Positions 1 to 7,390 of a DNA stretch of 30,284 bases are shown in pieces. The notes under the pieces are model-generated. The model did not search any database and was not told the DNA's origin. It was given only the letters and a program-made list of their open reading frames with translations. The position numbers and the translations under genes were made by a program. Position 1 is the stretch's first letter, and every line of letters starts with the position of its first letter. Source of the DNA: CAKRPJ01 sp934376955 (lineage in GTDB: Bacteria; Bacillota; Clostridia; Lachnospirales; Lachnospiraceae). The DNA lies in NCBI GenBank assembly GCA_934376955.1, contig CAKRPJ010000027.1, positions 1 to 30,284 of the forward strand, given 5' to 3'.

Positions 1-36
1 AAAGAAAAGAAAACCGGCGTAGCCTAAACTACGCCG
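1..36 (-). terminator. Intrinsic terminator of the rib operon
   Basis: A perfect 8-bp stem (15-22 with 29-36, six-base loop) is followed, read on the minus strand, by a T-rich run (complement of 1-14). It lies about 90 bases past the stop of the winged-helix gene, the last gene of the minus-strand riboflavin operon, and is placed to end that transcript. Nothing else was recognised between 37 and 126. Confidence 0.8.
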
Positions 37-126
37 ATTCTCTCACATAAATGTTTTCTTACGGAACCACGCCTTTGTCTCACGCCTTTTTTACTTTATC
101 TATCCTCTATAAATTTCATCAGTATA

Positions 127-540
127 TTATGTTGTGCATTCTTTTGCAATAGAATATCCGCCCGGAAGCGTGCGGATATCGTTTTCATGTCCGCATTCTG
201 CCAGTTTTTTTCGCAAATTGGAAACGGTGTTTGCCACGACCTTCATCGTATCGGCGCAGTCTGCCCCCCACACAGCGCGGAACAGCTCCTCCTTTGAAAG
301 CACACGGCCTTCGCCGGAGGCGAGCACCATTAAAAGATCAAATTCCAGTCTTGTGAGAGAGGTCTTTTTATCCCCACATGAAACCTCACGCTTTGCTTCA
401 TCGATCATGAGCCCCGGGAGGACGATACGGTCGGCTGCGGTCGTGGATATCTGTTCTGCATCGATATTCTCCTGCTTTAAAAGGGCGAGGATCTTTTGTT
501 CCAGCTCTGCATCCGGCTGTCTTGTTTTAATGACGATCAT
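127..540 (-). CDS. Stand-alone OmpR/PhoB-type winged-helix DNA-binding protein
   Basis: A 137-residue protein. Residues about 40-133 match the C-terminal effector domain of OmpR/PhoB response regulators (Trans_reg_C): the stretch LTRLEFDLLMVLASGEGRVL, then SKEELFRAVWG, then a recognition-helix region NTVSNLRKKL and the wing RTLPGGYSI. No receiver domain precedes it; the first 40 residues are too short and lack the phospho-acceptor aspartate pocket. The start at 540 is supported by GGGAGG seven bases upstream. It follows ribH by 36 bases on the same strand, so it should be co-transcribed with the riboflavin genes and inherit FMN riboswitch control. Its target is unknown; autoregulation of the operon or control of flavin transport is possible but is inference. 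It could also be a relic of a full response regulator. Confidence 0.85.
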   Translation of the reverse strand: MIVIKTRQPDAELEQKILALLKQENIDAEQISTTAADRIVLPGLMIDEAKREVSCGDKKTSLTRLEFDLLMVLASGEGRVLSKEELFRAVWGADCADTMKVVANTVSNLRKKLAECGHENDIRTLPGGYSIAKECTT

Positions 541-576
541 AGCATCGGCCTCCCATCTCTGATCTTTTCTGTGTCA

Positions 577-1050
577 TTACGCGTTGATGTCCATTTCCTT
601 AATAAGATTGACCATTTCAATGGCACTGACCGCACAGTCATAGCCCTTGTTGCCGGCCTTTGTTCCTGCACGCTCAATTGCCTGCTCAATATTTTCGGTC
701 GTAAGAACGCCGAAAAGAACAGGAATGCCGCTTTCAAGGGAAACAGAGGCGATTCCCTTGGATACTTCATTGCATACATAGTCGTAATGGCTGGTTGAAC
801 CGCGGATCACGGCGCCGAGGCAGATCACGGCATCATATTTTCCGCTCTTTGCCATTTTGGATGCGATCAGCGGGATCTCAAAGGCACCCGGCACCCATGC
901 CACATGAATATCCTCCTCAGAGACATTGTGGCGGATCAGTCCGTCCATGGCTCCTCCGAGGAGCTTTGTCGTGATAAATTCATTAAAACGGGCTGCTACG
1001 ATGCCGATCCGGATGTTTTCGGATACAAGCTTTCCTTCAAAAGTTTTCAT
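577..1050 (-). CDS. ribH: 6,7-dimethyl-8-ribityllumazine synthase
   Basis: Condenses 5-amino-6-ribitylamino-uracil with 3,4-dihydroxy-2-butanone 4-phosphate to give lumazine, the penultimate step of riboflavin synthesis; cytosolic, usually an icosahedral or pentameric shell. The 157-residue length is typical. Visible family motifs are AARFNEFIT near residue 19, VPGAFEIP at 53-60, and GAVIRGSTSHYDYV at 79-92 with the conserved histidine H88. It sits 27 bases after ribBA and 36 before the winged-helix gene, all on minus. The Shine-Dalgarno AAGGGG lies just before the ATG at 1050. Confidence 0.97.
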   Translation of the reverse strand: MKTFEGKLVSENIRIGIVAARFNEFITTKLLGGAMDGLIRHNVSEEDIHVAWVPGAFEIPLIASKMAKSGKYDAVICLGAVIRGSTSHYDYVCNEVSKGIASVSLESGIPVLFGVLTTENIEQAIERAGTKAGNKGYDCAVSAIEMVNLIKEMDINA

Positions 1051-1077
1051 TATAAAATTACCCCTTTCTTATCTGTG

Positions 1078-2277
1078 TTATTCGTATTTTAAAATATGTC
1101 CCATCCGCGTCTGCTTCGTTTTCAGATAAAACAGATCGTGCGGTGTTGCACTCATCTGGATCGGAACACGTTCCGATATCTGTAATCCAAATTCGGAGAG
1201 CTGATACACCTTATCCGGGTTATTTGTCAGCAGACGCAGGCTCTTAACACCGAGGGATCTGAGGATCTGTGCGCCAAGGAAATATTCGCGCTCGTCTCCG
1301 TGAAAGCCCAGGGCGAGATTGGCTTCGAGAGTATCCATGCCCTGTTCCTGCAGCTCGTAAGCCCGCAGCTTATTGATAAGTCCGATCCCGCGCCCTTCCT
1401 GACGCATATAGAGCAGGATCCCACGTCCTTCTTTTTCAATCTGTGTCATTGCTGCCGCAAGCTGCTGGCCGCAATCGCAGCGCAGGGAGCCGAAGGTGTC
1501 ACCGGTCAGGCATTCCGAGTGAACGCGGCAAAGGACATCCTTTCCGTCACCGATCTCGCCCTTTACCAGTGCAACATGGTGTTCCCCATTCAGACGGCTC
1601 ACAAAGCCATAAGCCTTAAAATCCCCGTACTTGGTGGGAAGATTGACAGCAGTAACCTGATCGACCAGTGTTTCATGGCATTTCCGATATTCCTGAAGAT
1701 CACGGATAGTAATGAATTTGAGCTGAAAACGTTCAGCCAGCTCGGCTAACTCGGCGGTTCGCATCATTGTGCCGTCATCACGCATGATCTCACAGCACAG
1801 ACCGCAGGTCTTAAGGCCTGCCAGACGGCAAAGATCGACGGTCGCCTCTGTGTGGCCGTTTCTTTCCAGAACACCGTTTTTCTTTGCAAGAAGCGGGAAC
1901 ATGTGTCCAGGTCTGCGGAAATCCTCCGCCCGCGCAGCATCGTCCACACAGGCCATCGCCGTAACAGAACGCTCTGCGGCTGAGATGCCGGTGGAGGTGG
2001 AGGCATGGTCGATGGAAACGGTGAAGGCCGTTTCATGATTGTCTGTATTATTCTGTACCATCTGCGGAAACTGCAGCTTCCGGACAAATTCCTCTGACAT
2101 CGGCATGCAGATCAATCCCTTGCCGTGTGTTGCCATAAAATTAATGTTCTCAGTGGTGGCAAATTCAGCGGCGCAGATAAAGTCACCTTCATTTTCCCGA
2201 TCGGGATCATCAGTTACCAAAATGATCTTTCCCTGTCGGAGATCCTCCAGTGCTTCCGGAATTGTATTAAATTTCAT
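1078..2277 (-). CDS. ribBA: Bifunctional 3,4-dihydroxy-2-butanone 4-phosphate synthase / GTP cyclohydrolase II
   Basis: Makes both inputs to the riboflavin pathway: the four-carbon unit from ribulose 5-phosphate (N-terminal half, residues 1 to about 200) and the pyrimidine from GTP (C-terminal half, about 205-399). The first half shows the acidic loop DDPDRENEGDFI at 23-34 and RRPGHMFPLLA at 121-131. The second shows the zinc cysteines C256, C267 and C269 in HSECLTGDTFGSLRCDCG and the RQEGRGIGL loop. Both sets of key residues are present, so both activities are expected. The 399-residue length is normal for the fusion. The start at 2277 has GAGGAGG upstream. It lies 17 bases after ribE. Confidence 0.97.
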   Translation of the reverse strand: MKFNTIPEALEDLRQGKIILVTDDPDRENEGDFICAAEFATTENINFMATHGKGLICMPMSEEFVRKLQFPQMVQNNTDNHETAFTVSIDHASTSTGISAAERSVTAMACVDDAARAEDFRRPGHMFPLLAKKNGVLERNGHTEATVDLCRLAGLKTCGLCCEIMRDDGTMMRTAELAELAERFQLKFITIRDLQEYRKCHETLVDQVTAVNLPTKYGDFKAYGFVSRLNGEHHVALVKGEIGDGKDVLCRVHSECLTGDTFGSLRCDCGQQLAAAMTQIEKEGRGILLYMRQEGRGIGLINKLRAYELQEQGMDTLEANLALGFHGDEREYFLGAQILRSLGVKSLRLLTNNPDKVYQLSEFGLQISERVPIQMSATPHDLFYLKTKQTRMGHILKYE

Positions 2278-2294
2278 TGTATAACCTCCTCATA

Positions 2295-2945
2295 TCAAAA
2301 GCCGCATCTTAGCAGCAGTTCTTTCGTCAACGTACTTTTTTGTGGTGTTTCTAAAGTCTCCGGGCGCAGCAGCTTTTCAATATATTTTCCCACGATGTCT
2401 GTTTCCAGATTGACCGTGTCCCCCTTATGCCGCTTTGACAGATTCGTATGGCTGACCGTGTGGGGGATCGTCGATACGGAAAAGCTGTCAGGAGTTACAT
2501 CCGCTACCGTCAGGCTGATGCCATCGATCGTAATAGAGCCTTTTTCGACTATATAGCGCAGAATATCCGATGATGCGGTGATGGTATACCAGACAGCGGT
2601 ATCATCCCTTCGGATGCCACAGATCCTTCCGATGCCGTCTACATGTCCGGCTACGATATGTCCCCCAAAGCGTCCGTTTGCCGACATGGCCCGCTCGAGA
2701 TTGACGCTGCTTCCGATGGAGAGAGAGGAGAGAGAAGACCGGTTCAGCGTTTCGTGCATGACATCGGCACAAAAGCAGTCGGAATATAGTTTGGTAACGG
2801 TCAGACAGATTCCGTTTACGGCAATGCTGTCTCCGATATTCGTTCCCTCCAATACGGTCTCTGCGTGGATTGTCAGCACAGCGGAGTGCTGTCCCCGTTC
2901 GATCCTCTTTATGATTCCGACTTCTTCTATGATTCCTGTGAACAC
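2295..2945 (-). CDS. ribE: Riboflavin synthase, alpha chain
   Basis: Dismutates two molecules of 6,7-dimethyl-8-ribityllumazine to riboflavin plus the pyrimidine precursor. The protein begins MFTGIIEEVG, the diagnostic N-terminus, and contains the two tandem lumazine-binding beta-barrels: the first through about residue 95 with SIAVNGICLTV, the second opening with GGHIVAGHVDGIG and containing SITIDGISLTV. The 216 residues match the family. Its start overlaps the end of ribD by 19 bases, which suggests translational coupling. In Bacillus nomenclature this gene is ribE; E. coli calls it ribC. Confidence 0.96.
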   Translation of the reverse strand: MFTGIIEEVGIIKRIERGQHSAVLTIHAETVLEGTNIGDSIAVNGICLTVTKLYSDCFCADVMHETLNRSSLSSLSIGSSVNLERAMSANGRFGGHIVAGHVDGIGRICGIRRDDTAVWYTITASSDILRYIVEKGSITIDGISLTVADVTPDSFSVSTIPHTVSHTNLSKRHKGDTVNLETDIVGKYIEKLLRPETLETPQKSTLTKELLLRCGF

Positions 2946-4033
2946 GGATACTCCACCTCACTTTCTATCAAAAGATCCTCCCCCAACGGTAAAAGACGTT
3001 TGTTTTTCAGAAGAAATGCGTGGTCAGGAATGGAAACGCCCAGTCCCTCCACAGGTGTCTTTGCCGAGCTGCCGCCGAAAAGCTTTGGAGCAATATAAGC
3101 TTGTACCTGCTGTACGATGCCGCTCTCCAGTGCGGCCCAGTTCAATGTGCCGCCGCCCTCAAGAAGGATGCTGTCGATCTGCTCCTGCCCCAGACATTCC
3201 ATCAGCCGGCAAAGGTCGACATGCCCTTCTTTACTGTCAAGACAAAGGATCCGGCATCCGGCCTGTTGATAAGGCTCCTGCTGTTTTGCATCACCGCAGC
3301 AGGTCGCAAGGATCGTCGGGATCTCTTTTGCAGTCTGTACCACCTGTGAATGTAAGGGCGTCCGAAGCTTTGTGTCACAGATAATACGGACAGGAGTGCG
3401 CCCGCCCTCGATGCGGCAGGTTAGAAGCGGATCATCGGCAAGGATCGTTCCGACACCGACCATGATCCCGCGGAAGCGGTGTCGCTGCTCCTGAACATGC
3501 TGCCGGGCTGCTTCCCCGGTGATCCATTTAGATGCCCCTGTATGTGTGGCGATCTTTCCATCCATCGTCATCGCATATTTCATGGAAACGAAGGGCCGTT
3601 TTGTTGTGATATAGTGAAAGAATACCTTGTTCAGTGCATCACATTCCTCGCGTAATACATTCTCGATAACTTCCACGCCGTGTTCCCGCAAAATGGAAAC
3701 GCCCTTTCCGGCCACCAGAGGATTCGGATCGGCAGAGCCTATCAGCACACGGCGGATCCCGGATTCCAGTATCGCTTCGACGCAGGGCGGCTGTTTTCCG
3801 TAGTGACAGCAGGGTTCGAGGGTCACATACATGTCGGCACCTTTCGGATCGGCTGTGCAGGCTGCCAACGCATTCCGTTCCGCATGTGGCTGTCCGTATT
3901 TTTCATGCCAGCCCTGTCCGATGATCCGGCCGTCCTTTACGATCACGGCGCCGACCATCGGATTCGGGGATGTCCAACCGAGCCCTTTTTCTGCCAGCTT
4001 TATAGCAATCCGCATATAATCCGTATCATTCAT
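2927..4033 (-). CDS. ribD: Bifunctional diaminohydroxyphosphoribosylaminopyrimidine deaminase / 5-amino-6-(5-phosphoribosylamino)uracil reductase
   Basis: Performs the second and third steps of the GTP branch of riboflavin synthesis. The deaminase domain (residues 1 to about 145) has the zinc motif H50-A-E52 and the TLEPCCHYGKQPPC stretch giving C75 and C84. The reductase domain (about 146-365) begins RPFVSMKYAMTMDGKIAT and continues with SKWITGEAA and a LLEGGGTLN motif. The 368-residue length is normal. It is the first gene of the operon, placed just after the FMN riboswitch and its terminator. Shine-Dalgarno GGAGGTG lies about ten bases before the ATG at 4033. Confidence 0.97.
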   Translation of the reverse strand: MNDTDYMRIAIKLAEKGLGWTSPNPMVGAVIVKDGRIIGQGWHEKYGQPHAERNALAACTADPKGADMYVTLEPCCHYGKQPPCVEAILESGIRRVLIGSADPNPLVAGKGVSILREHGVEVIENVLREECDALNKVFFHYITTKRPFVSMKYAMTMDGKIATHTGASKWITGEAARQHVQEQRHRFRGIMVGVGTILADDPLLTCRIEGGRTPVRIICDTKLRTPLHSQVVQTAKEIPTILATCCGDAKQQEPYQQAGCRILCLDSKEGHVDLCRLMECLGQEQIDSILLEGGGTLNWAALESGIVQQVQAYIAPKLFGGSSAKTPVEGLGVSIPDHAFLLKNKRLLPLGEDLLIESEVEYPCSQES

Positions 4034-4050
4034 ATCGCTTTGTCACCTCC

Positions 4051-4085
4051 AAAAGAAAAACCCTGAACGATAGGATCGTTCAGGG
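4051..4085 (-). terminator. Riboswitch-controlled leader terminator of the rib operon
   Basis: A perfect 11-bp stem (4061-4071 with 4075-4085, three-base loop) is followed on the minus strand by TTTTTCTTTT (complement of 4051-4060), just before the ribD ribosome-binding site. It lies about 100 bases downstream of the FMN aptamer, so it is the expected expression platform: FMN binding would favour this hairpin and stop transcription before ribD. A second hairpin at 4090-4110 (8-bp stem) sits between aptamer and terminator and may take part in switching. Confidence 0.85.
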
Positions 4086-4187
4086 CGAGACAGAAGGTGC
4101 GGCCTTCTGTATAAAAAAACTCCGGAATGTATAAACATCCCAGAGCATATTCCATAAATACAAAGCAGGCTGCCTGCTTTGCGGTTT

Positions 4188-4294
4188 ATCTTCTTACATC
4201 CAGACTATACTGTCGGCTTCGGAGTTTCACCGAATCATGCCTTGCGGCTCGTGGGCTGTACCACCGGTAGGGAATTGCACCCTGCCCTGAAGAT
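4188..4294 (-). ncRNA. FMN riboswitch (RFN element) aptamer
   Basis: Read on the minus strand, the sequence runs ATCTTCAGGGCAGGGT, then a pyrimidine/CCTACCGG-type segment, then AGCCCACGAGCCGCAAGGC, and closes with GTAAGAAGAT. These match the conserved core of the RFN element, and the ends (ATCTTC and GAAGAT) pair to form P1. It lies directly upstream of ribD and downstream of a good promoter. Known RFN elements bind FMN and repress riboflavin synthesis or transport genes. The insertion at 4162-4180, just 3' of P1 on the transcript, is a perfect hairpin AAAGCAGGC/GCCTGCTTT region. Confidence 0.95.
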
Positions 4295-4316
4295 TTCATA
4301 TTTAAATTTCAGGTGA

Positions 4317-4345
4317 AGTATATCACGCCTGCTTAAAGATTGCAA
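4317..4345 (-). promoter_or_regulatory. Promoter of the rib operon
   Basis: On the minus strand TTGCAA (4340-4345) and TATACT (4317-4322) are separated by 17 bases, a good vegetative sigma-A promoter. Initiation would fall about 15 bases before the FMN aptamer, so the riboswitch would be the first structure transcribed. Confidence 0.75.
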
Positions 4346-4488
4346 GACTGTATAAAAAATCGGGACAAAACCGGGATAAAACAGGGACGGAAGGCAGTGC
4401 ATTTTTCGGATGGATGTTCACGCATTCTTGTAATTTAGTGGTGAGTTATGTATGCTGTTTTTGAGAGTAATTTTTTTGCCAAAGCGCA

Positions 4489-4500
4489 GAACGAACGTTT
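4489..4500. promoter_or_regulatory. Possible LexA (SOS) operator
   Basis: GAACGAACGTTT fits the core of the Gram-positive LexA consensus (GAAC R-N-R-Y GTTY) at all 12 positions, although the flanking bases do not extend the match to the 14-base form. It touches the -35 of the promoter at 4499-4527, a position suited to repression. A single 12-base match can be chance; the call is tentative. Confidence 0.35.
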
Positions 4501-4527
4501 GTCATATATTGGAATATATGGTACAAT
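4499..4527 (+). promoter_or_regulatory. Promoter of the DUF1847-like gene
   Basis: TTGTCA (4499-4504), 17-base spacer, TACAAT (4522-4527), about 55 bases before the start codon of the next gene. The spacer carries a small inverted repeat (TATATT GG AATATA, 4505-4518). A LexA-like site (4489-4500) overlaps the left edge of the -35; see the separate entry. Confidence 0.65.
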
Positions 4528-4581
4528 CTAGTCAGATAAGACTGGACGTTCAGTATAAATTATTTTTAGGGAGGTATTTTT

Positions 4582-5220
4582 ATGTATACTTGTGCAAAAT
4601 GCGGCTTAACAGGATGCCGTCAGAGAGATCTGGAAAAAACACTGCCGGAATGTCCGAGCAAAAACAGTGAACTGCAAAACAGAGCACTTAAGGAGTACGA
4701 GAATGAGGAAATCCGATCTATCGCATACCATTCTGCATGTACGGAAGCAGGTGGTTACGGTCAGGACACGCGAATGATCGAGATCATCAAATTTATGAAG
4801 CGCAGCGGTTACAAAAAGATCGGATTTGCGTTCTGTGCCGGTCTGCTCCTTGAAGCGAGAGAGGTTACCCATATCCTTGAGTACAATGGCTTTGAGGTCG
4901 TTTCTGTTATCTGTAAAAACGGCGCTATCCCGAAAGAGGAGATCGATGTTGAGGACGAGAATACTCTGTCCGGTCATGCAGATACGGAGGTTATGTGTAA
5001 TCCTATCGGACAGGCAATGGTATTAAATGAGGCAGGGACAGATTTCAATATCATGCTGGGACTCTGCGTAGGACATGACACATTATTCTTTAAATATATT
5101 GAAGGCCCTGTTACCGTGCTTGCTGTCAAGGACCGCGTTACCGGGCACAATCCGTTAGGGCCGATCTACTGTGCAAAGGGCTACTATAAGAAAAAATTCT
5201 ATCCGGAAAATCAGGGCTAA
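4582..5220 (+). CDS. DUF1847-like cysteine-rich putative metal-binding protein
   Basis: A 212-residue cytosolic protein. The N-terminus MYTCAKCGLTGC, followed after a short gap by a PECPSK-type element, gives cysteines C4, C7, C12 and a fourth near residue 25, a probable zinc or iron-sulfur site. The rest alternates hydrophobic strands and helices, with KKIGFAFCAGL and FNIMLGLCVGHDTLFFKY motifs containing further conserved-looking cysteines and a GHD. This arrangement fits the uncharacterised DUF1847 family (predicted metal-binding); I recognise it from these motifs, not from a search. No enzymatic role is established. It is monocistronic: own promoter at 4499-4527, GGGAGG ten bases before the ATG, and a terminator at 5279-5318. 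Confidence 0.8.
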   Translation: MYTCAKCGLTGCRQRDLEKTLPECPSKNSELQNRALKEYENEEIRSIAYHSACTEAGGYGQDTRMIEIIKFMKRSGYKKIGFAFCAGLLLEAREVTHILEYNGFEVVSVICKNGAIPKEEIDVEDENTLSGHADTEVMCNPIGQAMVLNEAGTDFNIMLGLCVGHDTLFFKYIEGPVTVLAVKDRVTGHNPLGPIYCAKGYYKKKFYPENQG

Positions 5221-5244
5221 CAATACGCGTAACCGGAAAAAGCA

Positions 5245-5278
5245 TTTAACCGAATCGGATTGCGAATATCCGCTTGAC
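5245..5278 (+). repeat. Dispersed intergenic repeat, copy A (short form)
   Basis: TTTAACCGAATC joined to GGATTGCGAATATCCGCTTG plus AC. The right part recurs in copies B (6022-6053) and C (28855-28886, reverse orientation); the left 12 bases recur at the far end of copy C (29007-29018). Copy A therefore looks like copy C with its interior deleted. The core forms a hairpin (CGGAT / ATCCG). Confidence 0.75.
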
Positions 5279-5318
5279 AAGGGCGGCGAGCTCATGATCG
5301 GGCTTGCCGTCCTTTTTG
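5279..5318 (+). terminator. Terminator after the DUF1847-like gene
   Basis: AAGGGCGGCGAGC pairs (with two G-U pairs) with GCTTGCCGTCCTT around a ten-base loop and runs into TTTTTGTAT. It directly abuts the 3' end of repeat copy A. Confidence 0.75.
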
Positions 5319-5355
5319 TATAGGACAGTTTCTATACAGGAGAGAAAAACTTCCC

Positions 5356-5384
5356 TTGATGATCTGCGTTATAAGAGGTATGAT
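5356..5384 (+). promoter_or_regulatory. Promoter of the flavin reductase-like gene
   Basis: TTGATG (5356-5361), 17 bases, TATGAT (5379-5384), about 50 bases before the start codon of the next gene. Confidence 0.55.
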
Positions 5385-5436
5385 AGATACGAGGAAAATT
5401 GTTTCCGAAAGAGCATAACGGAAGGAGTGGATGATC

Positions 5437-5997
5437 ATGAGCAGAGTAAATTTTGGAGCAAAGCCGTATCTTTATCCGATGCCGGTTCTGATAATCGGAA
5501 CCTACGATGAAAACGGGGTTCCCGATGCAATGAATGCGGCATGGGGCGGCATCTCAGCGGTCAACGAGATCTCAATCAGTATGTCTGAGCATAAGACAAC
5601 GAAGAATTTTGCAAAGACAGGAGCGTTTACCGTAAGCTTCGCGACAGAGGACACCGTGGTTCCCTGTGATTATGTAGGAGTTGAATCCGCCAATGATGTG
5701 CCGGATAAGTTTGCAAGATCCGGATTCCATGCAACAAAGAGTGAATATGTGAATGCACCGTTGATCGATGAGCTTCCGATGGCATTAGAATGCAAGGTTA
5801 AGAGCTACAAGGATGGAATCTTAGTCGGTGAGATCGTAAATGTATCTGCTGACGAAAGTATCCTGACAGACGGACGGATCGATCCGGAAAAATTAAAACC
5901 GATCACCTACGACTCAGTGAACCATAGCTATATCGCACTGGGAAAAAAAGTCGGAGATGCATATAAGGATGGTCTTGCCTTAAAGAAGCGTCCGTAA
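5437..5997 (+). CDS. Flavin reductase-like (flavoredoxin-type) FMN-binding protein
   Basis: A 186-residue protein of the split-barrel flavin reductase family. Evidence is the N-terminal segment PVLIIGTYDENGVPDAMNAAW, in which the PNxxxAAW-type element contacts flavin, then SISMSEHKTTKNFAKTGAFT and VSFATEDTVVPCDYVG. Relatives are flavoredoxin and small NAD(P)H:flavin oxidoreductases of anaerobes; the electron partner cannot be told from sequence. I chose the ATG at 5437 over 5431 because AAGGAG at 5422-5427 is nine bases from 5437 and only three from 5431. It stands alone with its own promoter; no terminator was seen before the malic enzyme gene, 76 bases on. Confidence 0.88.
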   Translation: MSRVNFGAKPYLYPMPVLIIGTYDENGVPDAMNAAWGGISAVNEISISMSEHKTTKNFAKTGAFTVSFATEDTVVPCDYVGVESANDVPDKFARSGFHATKSEYVNAPLIDELPMALECKVKSYKDGILVGEIVNVSADESILTDGRIDPEKLKPITYDSVNHSYIALGKKVGDAYKDGLALKKRP

Positions 5998-6021
5998 AGG
6001 AATTTGAGACAGCCTGAGCAA

Positions 6022-6053
6022 GTAGCGAAGCGGATTGCGAATATCCGCTTGAC
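6022..6053 (+). repeat. Dispersed intergenic repeat, copy B
   Basis: A 32-base stretch starting GTAGCGAAGCGG is identical to the reverse complement of 28855-28886 (copy C). The core of 23 bases is shared with copy A. It lies in the 76-base gap between the flavin reductase-like gene and the malic enzyme gene and folds into a 6-bp hairpin (GCGGAT/ATCCGC). Confidence 0.85.
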
Positions 6054-6073
6054 AATAAAAGGAGAGTATAGAT

Positions 6074-7249
6074 ATGAACTTCAATGATGAGGCATTAAAG
6101 CTCCATGCAGAGCACAAAGGAAAAATCGAAGTAGTAAGTAAAGTCCCCGTAAAGACCAGAGATGATCTGAGCACCGCCTATACGCCGGGAGTTGCAGAGC
6201 CTTGCCGGAAGATCCATGCCGATAAAAAAGAGGTATACAAGTATACGGCAAAAGGAAATCTTGTTGCTGTTGTATCTGATGGTACGGCGGTTCTCGGTCT
6301 TGGAAATATCGGGCCGGAGGCAGCAATGCCGGTTATGGAAGGAAAGGCCATTCTTTTTAAGGAATTTGGCGGCGTAGACGCATTCCCGATCTGCCTTGAT
6401 ACAACAGATACAGAGGAGATCATCAAGGCGGTAAAGGTTATCGCCCCCTGCTTTGGCGGAGTCAACCTCGAGGATATCGCTTCTCCTAAGTGCTTTGAGG
6501 TCGAGGAGAGACTGGAAAAAGAGCTGGATATTCCGGTGTTCCACGATGACCAGCATGGAACGGCTGTTGTTGTAACGGCAGCACTGTTAAATGCCCTCAA
6601 GGTGGTCGGAAAAAACATTGAAGAAATTCATGTAGTCTTAAACGGCCCCGGTTCTGCCGGAACCGCTATTATCAAAATGCTGCTGGCAGCAGGCGTAAAG
6701 CACATTATTGCCTGTGATGAAAATGGTATCCTTTATAAAGACCGCGGTGTCGGCATCAAGGATCACAAAAAGATGCTTTGTGATATCACAAATCTCGAGG
6801 ATAAACGCGGTGATCTCTCCGATGCGATCGTCGGCGCAGATGTATTTATCGGCGTATCGGTTGCCGGTGCATTAAAGCCGGAGATGATAAAAACCATGGC
6901 GAAGGATCCGATCGTGTTTGCCATGGCGAATCCGACTCCCGAGATCATGTATGATGAAGCTATGGCAGCAGGCGTTAAGGTTATGGGTACAGGCCGTTCT
7001 GACTTCCCGAACCAGATCAATAACGTACTGGCCTTCCCGGGAATCTTCCGCGGCGCTTTGGATTGCGGAGCAAGGGACATCAACTACGATATGAAGGTTG
7101 CAGCCGCTCATGCAATTGCAGAGCTGGTTACAGACGATAAGCTGAGTGCGGAATACATCATTCCGGGCGCTCTTGAGCCGGGAGTAGCGGAGCATGTAGC
7201 AAAGCGTGTTGCAGAGGCTGCCGTTAAGTCCGGAGCCATCAGAAAGTAA
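6074..7249 (+). CDS. NAD(P)-dependent malic enzyme (oxaloacetate-decarboxylating malate dehydrogenase)
   Basis: Oxidatively decarboxylates malate to pyruvate and CO2 in the cytosol, linking C4 acids with pyruvate. The 391-residue length is that of the short bacterial form. The malic domain shows STAYTPGVAEPCRKI near residues 35-49 (catalytic tyrosine), FPICLDTTDTEEII, and VNLEDIASPKCFEVEERL with the metal-binding ED pair, followed by IPVFHDDQHGTAVVV. The NAD-binding domain has VVLNGPGSAGTAI. The last part, VMGTGRSDFPNQINNVLAFPG, is also diagnostic. Cofactor preference (NAD or NADP) is not decidable here. AAGGAGAG lies about ten bases before the ATG. Confidence 0.96.
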   Translation: MNFNDEALKLHAEHKGKIEVVSKVPVKTRDDLSTAYTPGVAEPCRKIHADKKEVYKYTAKGNLVAVVSDGTAVLGLGNIGPEAAMPVMEGKAILFKEFGGVDAFPICLDTTDTEEIIKAVKVIAPCFGGVNLEDIASPKCFEVEERLEKELDIPVFHDDQHGTAVVVTAALLNALKVVGKNIEEIHVVLNGPGSAGTAIIKMLLAAGVKHIIACDENGILYKDRGVGIKDHKKMLCDITNLEDKRGDLSDAIVGADVFIGVSVAGALKPEMIKTMAKDPIVFAMANPTPEIMYDEAMAAGVKVMGTGRSDFPNQINNVLAFPGIFRGALDCGARDINYDMKVAAAHAIAELVTDDKLSAEYIIPGALEPGVAEHVAKRVAEAAVKSGAIRK

Positions 7250-7293
7250 AAGAAAAATCAAATCTCAAATTCGATTCATCAGGAATATTTCCA

Positions 7294-7328
7294 CACCCCT
7301 CTGTCATACATTGTATAGCAGAGGGGTG
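7294..7328 (+). terminator. Stem-loop after the malic enzyme gene
   Basis: A perfect 10-bp stem (7294-7303 with 7319-7328) with a further 4-bp inner stem. It lacks a following T-run, so it may be a weak or factor-dependent terminator, or an mRNA 3' stabiliser. Confidence 0.5.
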
Positions 7329-7390
7329 AACTTGTCCCCGGGGTTGAAAAACAGACAAAAAGTGATCGGATCGCCGGACAGGAGGAAAAT

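Noticed and set aside
6049..6054. TTGACA at the end of repeat copy B as a promoter for the malic enzyme gene
   Set aside because: It is only 20 bases from the start codon, leaving no room for a -10 box and leader; the same bases end copy A, also with no -10.
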